Source of the DNA: Symbiodinium natans
Taxonomy: Eukaryota > Sar > Dinophyceae > Suessiales > Symbiodiniaceae
Length of the DNA: 42,500 bases
Direction of reading: 5' to 3'
Assembly (NCBI GenBank): GCA_905221605.1
Contig: CAJNDS010000891.1
Location: 1 to 42,500 of the forward strand
This document shows positions 11,362-23,412 of the stretch, one piece after another. The translations under genes were made by a program, and so were the position numbers. Under the pieces are notes generated by a model, which searched no databases, had not been told where the DNA came from, and worked only from the letters and a program-made list of their open reading frames with translations. The stretch's first letter is position 1, and each line of letters begins with the position of its first letter.

Positions 11362-11442
11362 TCAGACGATCTCCCGCACGTTGCAGAGCTGGCTCTGCAC
11401 TCTGGAGCTGTCCCCGCCGCAACTGGCGGCTCCCCAGGTCAC
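11362..11442 (-). CDS. Exon 28: last recognised repeat and stop codon
   Basis: Encodes [20 protein letters not shown] then NVREIV and TGA (11364-11362). Acceptor GGGAG|GTG. ATC|GTCTGA also offers a GT donor, so an intron could follow. Two observations favour a true end: no clear AFAAI or VTWG exon is seen below 11362, and the flanking tract (TTTAGGG on the + strand) has the polarity seen at intron 3' ends, not 5' ends. Confidence 0.8.
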   Translation of the reverse strand: MTWGAASCGGDSSRVQSQLCNVREIV

Positions 11443-14400
11443 CTCCCCATGAGCGGGGGTTGAGGGTTTAGGGTTTAGGGTTTGGGGTTTAGGGCTAGGG
11501 TTGAGGGTTTAGGGTTTAGGGTTTGGGGTTTGGGGTTTGGGGTTTGGGGTTTAGGGTTTGGGGTTTAGGGTTTCGGTTTTAGGGTTTGGGGTTTGGGGTT
11601 TAGGGTTTAGGGCTTGGCAGGGAGGGTCAAAGGCTCGGTTCGAGTAGGGTCTATGGTGATTTGTTTGAAAAAGATTTGTTGTAATAGGGGGTTTACACTC
11701 TCTGCAGGGGTTAGGGAGAATGTTTGCTGCAAGGTTTAGGGTTTAGGGCTGGGGTTGTGGTTTAGGGGCCACGGTGGTCGAGGGCTTACAGCGTCGGGTT
11801 CTTGTGTTTCGCTAGGGCTGCCGGCTGCGGTTTAGTTAGGTTCAAGTTCTTTAAGGGATTAGGGTTTAGGTTTAGGGGTGAGGGCTTAGGGTTTGGGGTT
11901 TAGGGTTGGGGCAGTTGTGAAGATTCATGGGCTAGGGTTTGAGGTTCGACGAGGACGAGCTGTGGGTTTTGCAAGAGTTCAGGGAGAAAGGGTTCGCTTC
12001 GAGCGCACAGAAATCCCAAGTCCTAACGACCCATGGGTAACCTAGAAAAAAGGGTGCCCTTGGTGTAAAGGGGATTATAAGGGAACCCGTCAGAACCCAA
12101 TTATTCACCCCGCACACTGTAATGCCCCTAAACCCTAAGCCCCAAACCCCTAAATCCCTAAACCCATAAACTCCTGAATCCCTAAACCCCTTAACCCCTG
12201 AACCCCTAAATCCTTAAATTCCCAAACCCTAAACCCTAAACCCTGAACCCCAGACCCCAAACCCCAAACCCCTAAACCCTAAAGGACCCTAAACCCTAAT
12301 ACATCCCTGCAAAATGCAGCTTTTTGCTGGCCAAGCTGCGACGCTTCCATCGGCCAGGATGGCAGCCTCGGAGGCTTTGGAGGCTTTGGGGTTTCGGGTG
12401 TCCCTAAACCCTAAACCCTAAACCCAAAACCCTAAACCCCTAAACCCTAAAACCCTAAACCCTGAATCCTAAACCCTGAATCCTAAACCCTGACCCTATG
12501 GTGTTTGGGGCTTCGGGTTGGGGAGGAAAATGGTTTAGGGATGGGAGTGGAGTGGTTTAGGCAGGTTTTGCGGGGTTCAGGTCCTTCGAAGGCCTTGAGG
12601 GTGTTTAGGGGACTTTGTTCAGGGTTTAGGGTTTAGGGCGTTTGGGGTTTAGGGGAGGTACTCCGACCCCCCGAAACCCTAAACCCCAAACTCTTTCAGG
12701 GCGTCGAAACGCCCCAAAGCCTATATAAGTAGCCTAAGGGTCCCAGACTGTAAGCATGAACAGGGTTGGGGTTTAGCATTTGGGCCTAGGGTTTAGGGCT
12801 TGGGGTTTTGGGTTTGGGATTGGGGTTGCCTTTTGGAAACTTCTCCAGGCAAGGTAGCGGGACTGGCTTTTTGGGGGCAGATGCGCCCTTACACAAACCT
12901 GCGAGGTCAGAGACCTAGTCGGGGCTGAAGCTTTCGGGACCCTAGGCCCTGAAGCCTGAACCCTAAACCCTGAACTAAACCCTAAACCCTAAACCCTAAA
13001 CCCTAAACCCTAAACCCTAAACCCTAAACCCTAAACCCAAAACCAAAAAACCCTAAACCCCAAACTATAGCCCCTGAACTAAACCCTAAACCCGCCACCC
13101 TCAACCCTCAACCCTCAACCCTAAACCCAAGACCACAAAACCCTAGACCCCAAACTATAACCCCTGAACTAAACCCTAAACCCTCCACCCTAAACCCTAA
13201 ACCCCAAACCCGAAAGCCTAAACCCTAAACCCGGCTTGGGGTTGAGGGTTTGGTGTTGTTTACGGCCCTAGACTGTCGGAGCCTCGCACGTATTCCACCC
13301 TTCACTTAGCCAGCGCGAGGTCCCCCTTAATTTCCCAGCTCTTCCAAAACCCCTTAATTAAGGAATATTTCCCCTAATTCATAATAATGATCCTTAGTAT
13401 AGATTAGGGTATATTCCTTAATTAAGGGGTTTTGGAAGATCTGGGTCATCCTTCATCCACAACCCCTAAGACCCTGAAACCCTGAAGCCTTGAAGCCTTA
13501 AATCCTTGAACCCCAACCTGAGCACACGCACACCCCATACCATAAACCCTAAACCCTAAACCCTAAACCCTAAACCCTGAACCCTAAACCCGAAACCCTA
13601 AGCCACCAAGCAGCAAATGCAGCTTCGGAGGATTGAATCTCTCGCACATCTTTCAGCTGCTCGCGGATGGCACTGCCTGGGGTTTAGGGTTTAGGGTTTA
13701 GGGTTTAAGTTTTAGGGTCCGCCGACCCTGGCGGCGTGTTGGATGGTCCCCCCACACCCCCCCCCATCCCCGTACCCCCCACCCCCCTTTTTTCCCCCTG
13801 CAACCCAGCCGACACGCAGGAAAACTACAACCTCTTACACTTCCACCTCTCATTGTCTAACTTCCCCGCCCCCTCCCCGCCTCTGTTGCAACCTTACGCC
13901 AACCACTCCAACAGTTCGAAGCCTCTACCCCCCCATTCCCACAACACGTCCTCAAACCCCCGAACCCTGGTTTAGGTGTAGAGTTTAGCGTTTAGGCTCT
14001 AGGGTAACAACAATTTCCGGCTTTGAGGGTTGAGAGGTTTCAGGCCTCTTGGGTCGGCGGCCTGAGCCGGAGGCTCCTAAATTTAGGGTTTAGGGTTTAG
14101 GGTATGCAGAGTTCATAGGGTGTATCGGGTTCGTCTGGTATGGTTGCGTTAAATTGTATGTAGGGTGCACAGGGTTTGGGGTTCAGATTCGGGGTGCAAC
14201 TATAGCCCTGGTTGGTTGGTACAGCCGATAGAACTGGAAGTGCGCAGTCTCACCTAAACCCACAGCTCATAAAACCCTAACCTCCGAGGCCCTAAGAGGT
14301 ACAGACCTGAGAGCCTGAGACGCTGCAGGTAGCTAGAGTCCCAGTTAGTGAGCTAGTGTTGTACCTCGATGGTACAAACGTGGGCCCCAACGCTAACCTT

Positions 14401-16868
14401 GAACCCCAATTCCCACTCTCTCCCTCTCTCCCTCTCTCCTATAGCCTAAAAACCCTAAACCCTAAACCCTAAACCCTAAACCCTAAACCCTAAACTCCCA
14501 ATACACCCTAAACCACTCCAAACCCAAAGCCACCAATTAAGCAGAAGTCCCAAGACCCATGAACCCAATCCTCAAGATCGGCCCCTGGTTCTTAAAGTAG
14601 GGAATGGGGTTAGGGTTTAGGGTTTGGGTTTAGGGTTTAGGGTTTAGGGTTTAGGGTTTAGGGTTTAGGGTTTAGGGTTTAGGGTTTAGGGTTTAGGGTT
14701 TAGGGTTTAGGGTTTAGGGTTTAGGGTTTAGGGTTTAGGGTTTAGGGTTTAGGGTTTAGGGTTTAGGGTTTAGGGTTTAGGGTTTAGGGTTTAGGGTTTA
14801 GGGTTTAGGGTTTAGGGATTAGGGATTAGGGATTAAGGGTTTAGGGAATTATTTACCCTGTAGAATCTGTAGAATCCCTTAACGGGTATATGTAAGGCCC
14901 TCATTCCCTCCTTCCCTATATACTCCGCTAAAGGGTGCATTTGGGGCCCCCTAAACCCTAAACCCGAAACCCTAAACCCTAAACCCTAAACCCTAAACCC
15001 TGAACCCTGAACCCTGAACCCTGTAATCCCCTGAGGGGGGGTCGGCTGCATGCCTAGCTGCTGTCACCCCCGCCACCTGCACATCCCCAAGTCACGACGC
15101 TTGCGTCGGCCCTGAGGGCAGCAAACGCCGTCTCCTGGAACTCCACTTGGAGGTTCATGGTACTTAGTAACCAATTATAACTGTACTTATAACCCAAACT
15201 ATAACTCTATTCGGGCACTTAAGGGGCTTATAAGTACAGTTATAAGTACAGGTATAATTGGTTCATAAGTACCATGAACCTTCAAGCAGGGGTGTGTTCG
15301 TCTTTCCTACCCCCGGAAGAGCCCCAACTTCCCCCTTAGTTAGGGGACAATTTTGCTTGATCTCTTGTAGGGTTTAGGGTTTAGGGTTTAGGGTTTAGGG
15401 TTTAGGGTTTAGGGTTTAGGGTTTAGGGTTTAGGGTTTAGGGTTTAGGGTTTAAGGGGGATCCTTCATGTGCTTTAAGGTAGAGGGTTTGTCTTTCCTAA
15501 CCCCCGAAGAGCCCCAACATCCCTTCATTCGGGGGATGTTGAACTTAATGTGCTTTAAGGTAGATGTCTTAATTAAGCTGTATTGGGCTCTTCGGGAAAG
15601 AAGGGGAGGGCTTAAGGTTTAGGCTTATGGGGGTTAGGTTATTTTTTGGGTTTGTCGTTGTGAGTCAACATGTTAGTATATGAGGGTACTTGGATTGTCT
15701 GGAAAAAGGAACCTCAAACCGCCCAACAAAGGAAAAAGCAAACAATTATCTTACTTCGAATATCCCCACCGCCCTCTCTGGGTAGAGATTCTCTGGGGTT
15801 GGGCACTCCAGGAACACTCTGGGGTTGAAACCCTAAGCCCTAAACCCTAAACCCTAAACCCAGAAACACTCTGGGGTTGGCCACTCCAGGGACACTCTCA
15901 CCCTGGGGTTGGGTGAGGAGTAGACCGCTCGAGCCGAGGGTGGGGAACAACAACAACAAACCTAGGTTCCTCTGGGCCGTAACTTAGGCTAAGGTCACGC
16001 ATATCACTCGCATTTCGAGAGTTCGTCTGGTAAGGTGACCCGAAGGTTGAGACCCTAAGCCTAAATCCTAAACCTCCTGCAATTCGTCGAAGGAGCCGTC
16101 GCTTGCACCCCACGCACGCCCGTGAGCTCATCCGCAACACGGCTACAATCACCTCCGGCGTACCTTGGCACTTTATCATTGATTCTCAGAGCTCCATACA
16201 ACTCTAAACCCCAACCCTAAGCTCTAAAACCGCAAATAGAGCGCAGACTTCATGGGTGCAGGAGTTTGCGGCCTCAGGTTTAGGACTCAGGGTTTGGGGC
16301 ACGTAGGGTTGCTTTCTTACACCAGCGTTTGACATGGGTCCTGCCTGGCCGCAAAGCCCTCTGAAAGGTATTCCTGGAGGTGACCCACTTAATGCCCAAG
16401 AAAGGCGACACCACGCACCTCTCAAGGCCCCACCCGGATTTAGGACTTAGGATTGCTCAAAGATTCTGACCTGGAGAGAGCCTAGAGTCCTGCAGAGTAG
16501 CGGCTTCGTTGTTGGCATCTTAAGGTTTAGTTAGGGCTCCCGTGTCTCAAGGACACCCCGTATGTAGGTTCATAAACGTGTATAAACCCGACACCTCATA
16601 CGCCAAACCCCAAACACGAAACCCGAAACCCCATACTCCAAACCCTCAATACACCCACCTTGGGACGTTTCCCCTTATACTAACAGTCCATACTAGGGAT
16701 TAGAATTGGGGGTACTATAATCCCTAATAAAGCCTGTCAGTATAAGGGGGAACATCCCAATACCAACCAATGACCGTCGCAAAGCGGGGCTGGGAGACTG
16801 GAAACTTGGCTCAGATAGCCAGGGGTGTATTTAGGTTTAGGCTTCAGGGGTTTTGGGAGTCATAGAAG

Positions 16869-16912
<44 letters not shown>

Positions 16913-19900
16913 TAGAAAGAGAAAGAGACAGAGACAGAGAAAAACAAAGAGAAAGAGAAGGAGCAACAGAAAGAGAAGGAGCAGAAAGAGTTTAGGGTTC
17001 AGGGCTGAAATCCAAGTACTGCTGTAGTCTCCAAAAGGAAGTACAAAACAACCCTTAAACCTCATAGGGCTCAGGAGGGGTTTAGGGGGTTTGGGGCTGT
17101 GGGCTCATCATCTCAATGATGACGCCATGGTGCCATGGCCCCCAGGTCACCACCTGAAGGGATTTAGGTTTTAGGGTTTAGGGGTTAGGGTCTAGGGTTT
17201 AGTGTTCATGAACCCGGAACGCGAAAACCCTAAAACCTAAAAACTCGAAAGTCCTAAGCCCTAGACCCTAAAACCTAAGACCCTAAAGTCAGTTGAACTA
17301 CCATTTGTTAAAGAGCCCTCTCAGACAAATGAAAGATACTACTCTCTATATTGCCCTTGTAAGGAAGAAGATTGTTGTTTTTATTTTTTTTCTTGTCCGA
17401 AGCTGCTTACGCAAACAGTAGGGTAAACCCTGCACCCCCTAAACCCCAAAACCCTACAAACCCTAAAGGCCTAAAACCTAACTATATAACCTTAAACCCT
17501 AGACCCTAAACGCTAAACCCTAAACCCTAAACCCTAAACCCCAACAAACATAACCACATAAGAGGCCCTACTTCGACTCCATTCCCTACGACAGCAGGGC
17601 CGCAGCCCCGAAAACCCCTGAACTCTTCGCCTGAGTCTTGTCCTCTTGTCTATTAGGGTTTAGGGTTTAGGGTTTAGGGTTTAGGGTTTACTAGGCTAGT
17701 TACATGGCACCCCTTAACTTTAAAGAAGCTAAGGGGCCACGTTAAGGAACCACATAGGTTCAGGAACCATCTCGCTACCCTTAGCCCTAAGTCCTAAGTA
17801 GCCCTAAGCTATGCAAACCCGACATCCTAACACCCTAACACCCTAACACCCTAAAACCCTAAACCCATAAACCCTAAAGCCCCTAAACACTCAACCATAA
17901 AAACCAAAAACCTTTACATCCAAAACCCTTGACTTATATAAACCCGAAAACCCTTGAAAACCCTAAACGCCTAAACCCTGAACTCCTAAACCCCAAACCC
18001 TAAACCCTGAACCTAAACCCGAAACCCCAACCTTCAACCCCTAAACCCTAAACCCTAAACCCTAAACCTTAAACCCTAAACCCTAAACCCTAAACCCTAA
18101 ACCCTAAACCCTGAACCCTAAACCCTAAACCCTAAACCCTAAACCCAAGGAAGCATCCCAGAGCGCGCCAAGCGGCAGAGCCATCACTGCGGACTGCCGC
18201 GAAGGCGAGCTGCGAAGCGCAGACTTCCTTCGCTAGGGTTTAGGGTTTAGGGTTTAGGGTTTAGGGTTTAGGGTTTAGGGTTTAGGGTTTAGGGTTTAGG
18301 GTTTAGGGTTTAGGGTTTAGGGTTTAGGGTTTAGGGTTTAGGGTGTTGGGTTTAGGGTGTTGGGTTTAGGGTTTAGGGTTTAGGGTTTAGGGTTTAGGGT
18401 TTAGGGTTTAGGGTTTAGGGTTTAGGGTTTAGGGTTTAGGGTTTAGTTTAGGGTTGAGGGCTCGGGGCATCCCCAATGCCCCCAAACCCTTACATCCTGA
18501 AACTCGGAGTTTTAAGCTCAAAAACTTTGTTGGGTGGGGTTTAGGGTTGGGATGCGGCATAGCGGTTGGGGTTTAGGGGTTTAGGGTTTGGGGCTAGAGG
18601 ATACAGGGTTTTCCTGCGCCTGCGCTCCGTGTTCTCGACCCCCCCCCCCCCCCCCGCCCCCCCGGCATCATGAACCACAGGGGGCAACTGGTCAGGGTTG
18701 TGTAGCGCGCTTCTTGCTTTAGGGCTTTGGTTTTTTCCCGCTTTTTTTTGGCGGGGGTATGGGTAAAGGCTTGGGGGTTGGGGTTTGGGGTTTAGGATGT
18801 AGGGCTTTAAGGCCTAGGGCTTCGGATACAGGGGCACGAAGTTTTGAGGTTTTAGGTAGGGTGAGGCATTAAAGTGTACAACAAATCTATATTTTAGGGT
18901 TTAAGTTTAGGGTTGGTGCATCCCCAATGCCCCCAAGCCCTTACACCCTGAAACTCCGTTTTAAGCTCGAAACTTCGTAGGGTGCCGTTTAGGGTTAGGG
19001 TGCGGCTTAGGGCTTGTTTAAGGGCTTGGGGCTTTTAACCGAAACCCGTAAACACTCAACCCACACGGCACGGCGCCTGCACATCGTGCAGGAGTTCTTG
19101 CACGGCAGTGCAGTCGCCGCCTTTCAACTGACCCCAGGTTTAGGGTTTAAGCCCAATCCCCAAACCCTAAACCCTAAGCCCGAAAAGGGGGTTTGAGGGC
19201 CTAGTCTGGGTCCTAGCAGGCCCTATATCCCCAACATGTAGCGTCCAACCCCCAAACCCATGGATCCTTAAACCCCGACAGCCTAAGCCCTACAGCCTAA
19301 TTAGGTAGGATTTAGGCCAGCAGCACGCCCCATACTATTGCGAAATTCATGTAGCAGTTTAGGGTTTAGGGTTTAGGGTTTAGGGTTTAGGGTTTAGGGT
19401 TTAGGGCTGAGGGCCCCAAATGTCCTGTATAAACAGCATGGACAACGGCCCTTATGGTTTAGGGTTCAAGGTTTAGGGTTTCGGCGTTTCGGGCTTAGGG
19501 TGAGGGACGGTTGCTGGTCTACTTAGAGTATATTCAGGCCTTCTTGGGGGAGGCGAAAGACCTTAACCCCTAACCCTGGAACACCTTAAAACAGAGATCT
19601 TCCAAAGCCCCTTAATTGAGGAATATGTCCTCATTCATAATAAGGATCTTAGATCAAACTCGGGTATATTACTTAGTTAAGCGGTTTTGGGAAGATCTGG
19701 GAACCTCAAAGCCTTAACCCCAAGCCGTAAACACGCAAAGCCCTCAGCTGCACCCCTAAACCCTATACTAAACCCTAAGCCAATCCCTAAGTCCTAAGCC
19801 CTAAGTCCTAAGCCCTAAGCCCTAAGCCCTAAACCCTGAGCCCTATGCCCTAAACCCTATACCGGAGCCACCCAAAACCTAAAGGCTCCAAAGGCTACGA

Positions 19901-22900
19901 TTCTCTAAGCTTCAGCCCGACAAGCCAGAAGCCCAAAAGGTTTGGGGCTTAGGGTTTCGGGTTTGCAGGACCGAACACATGGTCTTGGTTTGGAGTTTAG
20001 GGTTTAGGGTTTCGGGTTTAGGGTTTCGCAAGAAGCCGCCAAGGGTGCCAGTGTATAGGTAGCGTTTTAGATTATCATGGGTTCCCCTACTACCCCCCTG
20101 TATACTATCCCCCCCCCCCCCCCCGCCCCGCCCCGCCCCCCTAGCCCTGAAGCCTTAATTAAGCCCTTAGACCCTTGTAAACTTAAGGCTTAAGCCCTCA
20201 ACCCGAGACTAGGCTGCCCCTAGACCCCTAGACCCCTAAAACCCAAAAACCCCAAAAAGCCCTAAAGCCCTAAACCCTAAAGCCCTAAAGCCCCTGAACC
20301 CCCCCCCCCCCCCCCCCCCCCACCAACCAAAAGAAAGACACACACACGCACACACAAGTCCGAAAAACCTAAACCCTAAACCCTAAACCTTAAACCCTAA
20401 ACCCTAAACCCTAAGTCCCCAAAACGCTGTGTTCACGCACAGGGGCCGCAGTGAGGGGAGCCCCAGGCCACCGCCACGCCGTCGCCCCGCAGGGCTGTGA
20501 AGGCGCCCTCCGAGGCTCTCAAGTCCTTCTTGGCACTTGGATTTGGGGTTTAGGGTTTGGGGTTTGGGGTTTAGGGTTTGGGGTTTCGGGTTTTAGGGCT
20601 GAGGGTTTAGGATGTGTATAGTTCGGGTTTTCGGGTTTCGGGTTTAGGGAAACTAAAGGTATGTTGTTTAGGCTTTGGGTTTTGGGGTTTTAGGGCTTTA
20701 GGGTTTGTAGGGTTTGTAGGGTTTAGGAAGCATACGTTCGGAAGTCAAGGGGGTCACAAGGGCTGACGGCCTTTGTTCTGGCGCGCTTGACCTTCAAGCA
20801 GCTCTAGGTCGTACCAGAAACCTGCAACCGCCCAACTAAAGCCGAGACCCTCTACCCTGCCCCAAACACTAATGAATCTATAGACCCTAAACCCGAACCC
20901 TAAAACCCAAAACCCTAAAAGCCTGACCAAAAAAACCTAAAACACCAAGAATAAACATCCTATTTGCCCTAAACCCTATAAACCCTAAACCCTAAACCCT
21001 ACACCCTAAACTCTCCGAGTCGTCCTGCACATCCTTCAGCTTCTCTTGCACGGCGCTGCAGTCGCCGCCGTACTCCGAGGGCCCCCAGGCGACGACCTTT
21101 TGGGTTGGGGTTTAGGGGTTTAGGGGTTTAGGGGTTTAGGGGTTTAGGGGTTTAGGGTTGAGGGTTTAGGGGTTTAGGGCTTACATGGGTTTAGGGTTTA
21201 GGGGTTTAACCCCAAACCGTAAACCCTAAACTCTAAAACCCAAACCCTTGGGGGTTTGAGGTGGGCTAGTTGTGTCGTTTTTGAGGGCTCTTTCGTGTGA
21301 TTTGAACTTACTTGATGCAAGGTCGTTAATTAAGGCTTCCTGAGGGTTTTATCGTGACGACGGCAGATGGAAAGGGCTTTCAAGGCCGTACCTCCAAACA
21401 TGTACAACACAGCGCCACGACATTTGAGCTGATCAGCGCATATATTATAAGCTTAAACCCCGAAACCTAACCACTAACCCCCGCCCCCCGCCCCCGCCCC
21501 CCCCCCCCCCGCCCCCGCCCTAAACCCGAACTAAACCCTAAGCCCGACACCCTAAACCCTAAACCCTGAACCCTGAACCCTGAACCCTAAACCCTAAACC
21601 CTAAACCCTAAACCTCCCCTCCATACACGTTGATCTGAGAGGCTTCGCCATCGCTGCGTATGGCAGCGAAGGCACCCTCGGTGGCGCGTATCTCCTTTGT
21701 CGTCTGGAGCTGGAGGGGTTAGGGTGTTCTTGGGTTTAGGGTTAGGGTTTAGGGTTTAGGCTTTTAGAGGGTCTCAGAGGGTTTCATAGGGCTCTATATT
21801 ATAGGGCTTTGTTGGGCTTTCTAGGGTGTTAGAGGTTTTTATAGAGTTTTTAGGGCCGACCAGGCGTTATCAGGTCTCAAGATGGGATGGGTGAACAATC
21901 CTGTCCCGAACGCGGCGAACGCGGGTCCCGCGTGGGTTGTGGCGGTTGTGCTCATGGTCCCTAAAACCTAAAGAGGCTTGCGCGATGTACAAGCCCACTG
22001 TATACTGCGGCTCTACACCCTAAATCCTGAAAACCCAAACCTAAACCCTGAACCCCAAACCCCACACCCCAAACCCTAAACCCTAAACTGTGAATGCTCT
22101 CCTGCACCTGAGCCAGGCTCTTCTGAACGGCGCTGGAGTCCCCGCCACACCTTCAGGGAGATCTGCCCATTAGGGTTTAGGGTTTAGGGTTTAGGGTTTC
22201 TACGGCTTATAGCACCTATAAAAACCCTACAACCCCTATACAAACACTGGACTGAAGAAGCCTGAGCCCTAAGAACCCACAAGCGGGTTTACATCCTAGA
22301 AACCTACAGGACAGAACTAAAACTCCTGAAACCCCTAAAGCTCCTAAAACTCCTAAACCTCTTAAAGCCCCTAAAAACCGCAGTTCTTCGGCCAAAGCGA
22401 CTCGATCGATCCCCAGGTGACAACAGAGCCATCGGATCCTGGGCGTCAGGGTCCAGGGTTTGGGGTGTTTAGCCCCGAAACGCCAGACCCTAGATTCTGG
22501 ATCCTAAACCCTATAAACCTTAAACCCTAATAAAACCCTAAAACCAAGATCCTAAACCCTATAAACCTGAAGCCCTAAACCCTGAACCCTAAACCCTGAA
22601 CCCTAAACCCTAAACCCTAAACCCTAAACCCTATAAGCCCTAAGCCCCAAACCCTTTCGGGAGTCTAGGGTGTTGAGTGTCGGAAGCTTTGGATTTCCTT
22701 TTATGCACTCAGAAGGGTAGCTAAAAACTAAATTTTAGCTGACATATTAAGAAACCCAATAAACCCACAAAGGCTAAGGATCTAAAGTTACAGTAAAGCA
22801 CTACAAAGTTTCGGGTTTTCGATCTATAGCGTATCTGGGAATCATAAATTATCTCCGGCATGCGGGGATGCTTACGTACCCCAAGCCAAAACTTTAGGAT

Positions 22901-23377
22901 ACCCCTAAACCCCTAAACCCGTAAACCCCTAAACCCCTAAACCCCTAAACCCCTAAACCCCTAAACCCCTAAATCCCTAAACCTAAACCCTAAACCCTAA
23001 ACCCTAAACCCTAAGCCCTAAACCCTAAACCCTAAACCTCAGTTGGCGCCGTTTGTTTAGGGTTTGGAGCAACACACCACAAACTTCCTCATGCGGGTAC
23101 CGGGAGCTAGGATGTTGGCGCAGGGGGGGGGGGGGGGGGGGGGGGCTGTTGTGATCAAAGGTCCTACTATAGGGTAATGATACAAAGAAATAGGGTTTAG
23201 GTTTGGGGTTTCGGGCTACTAGCAAAAGGGGGCGTAATCATTAGACTAGGGTTTTGGTGGCTATTATGGTATACTTACAATGTTACAAAGGGACCATAAG
23301 GGAATACTATTAGGATTTATTCCGAGACCTATATACATACATACATACATACATACATACATACATACATGCATATG

Positions 23378-23412
<35 letters not shown>

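Noticed and set aside
16844-17065. Open frame with a leucine/serine-rich, membrane-like C-terminus
   Set aside because: Entirely produced by the (GA)n microsatellite.
19128-19138. Minus-strand TGGGGTCAG read as WG before GGDCTAVQ
   Set aside because: It gives only three residues before GGD; the exon 20-21 splice gives the exact four-residue spacing.
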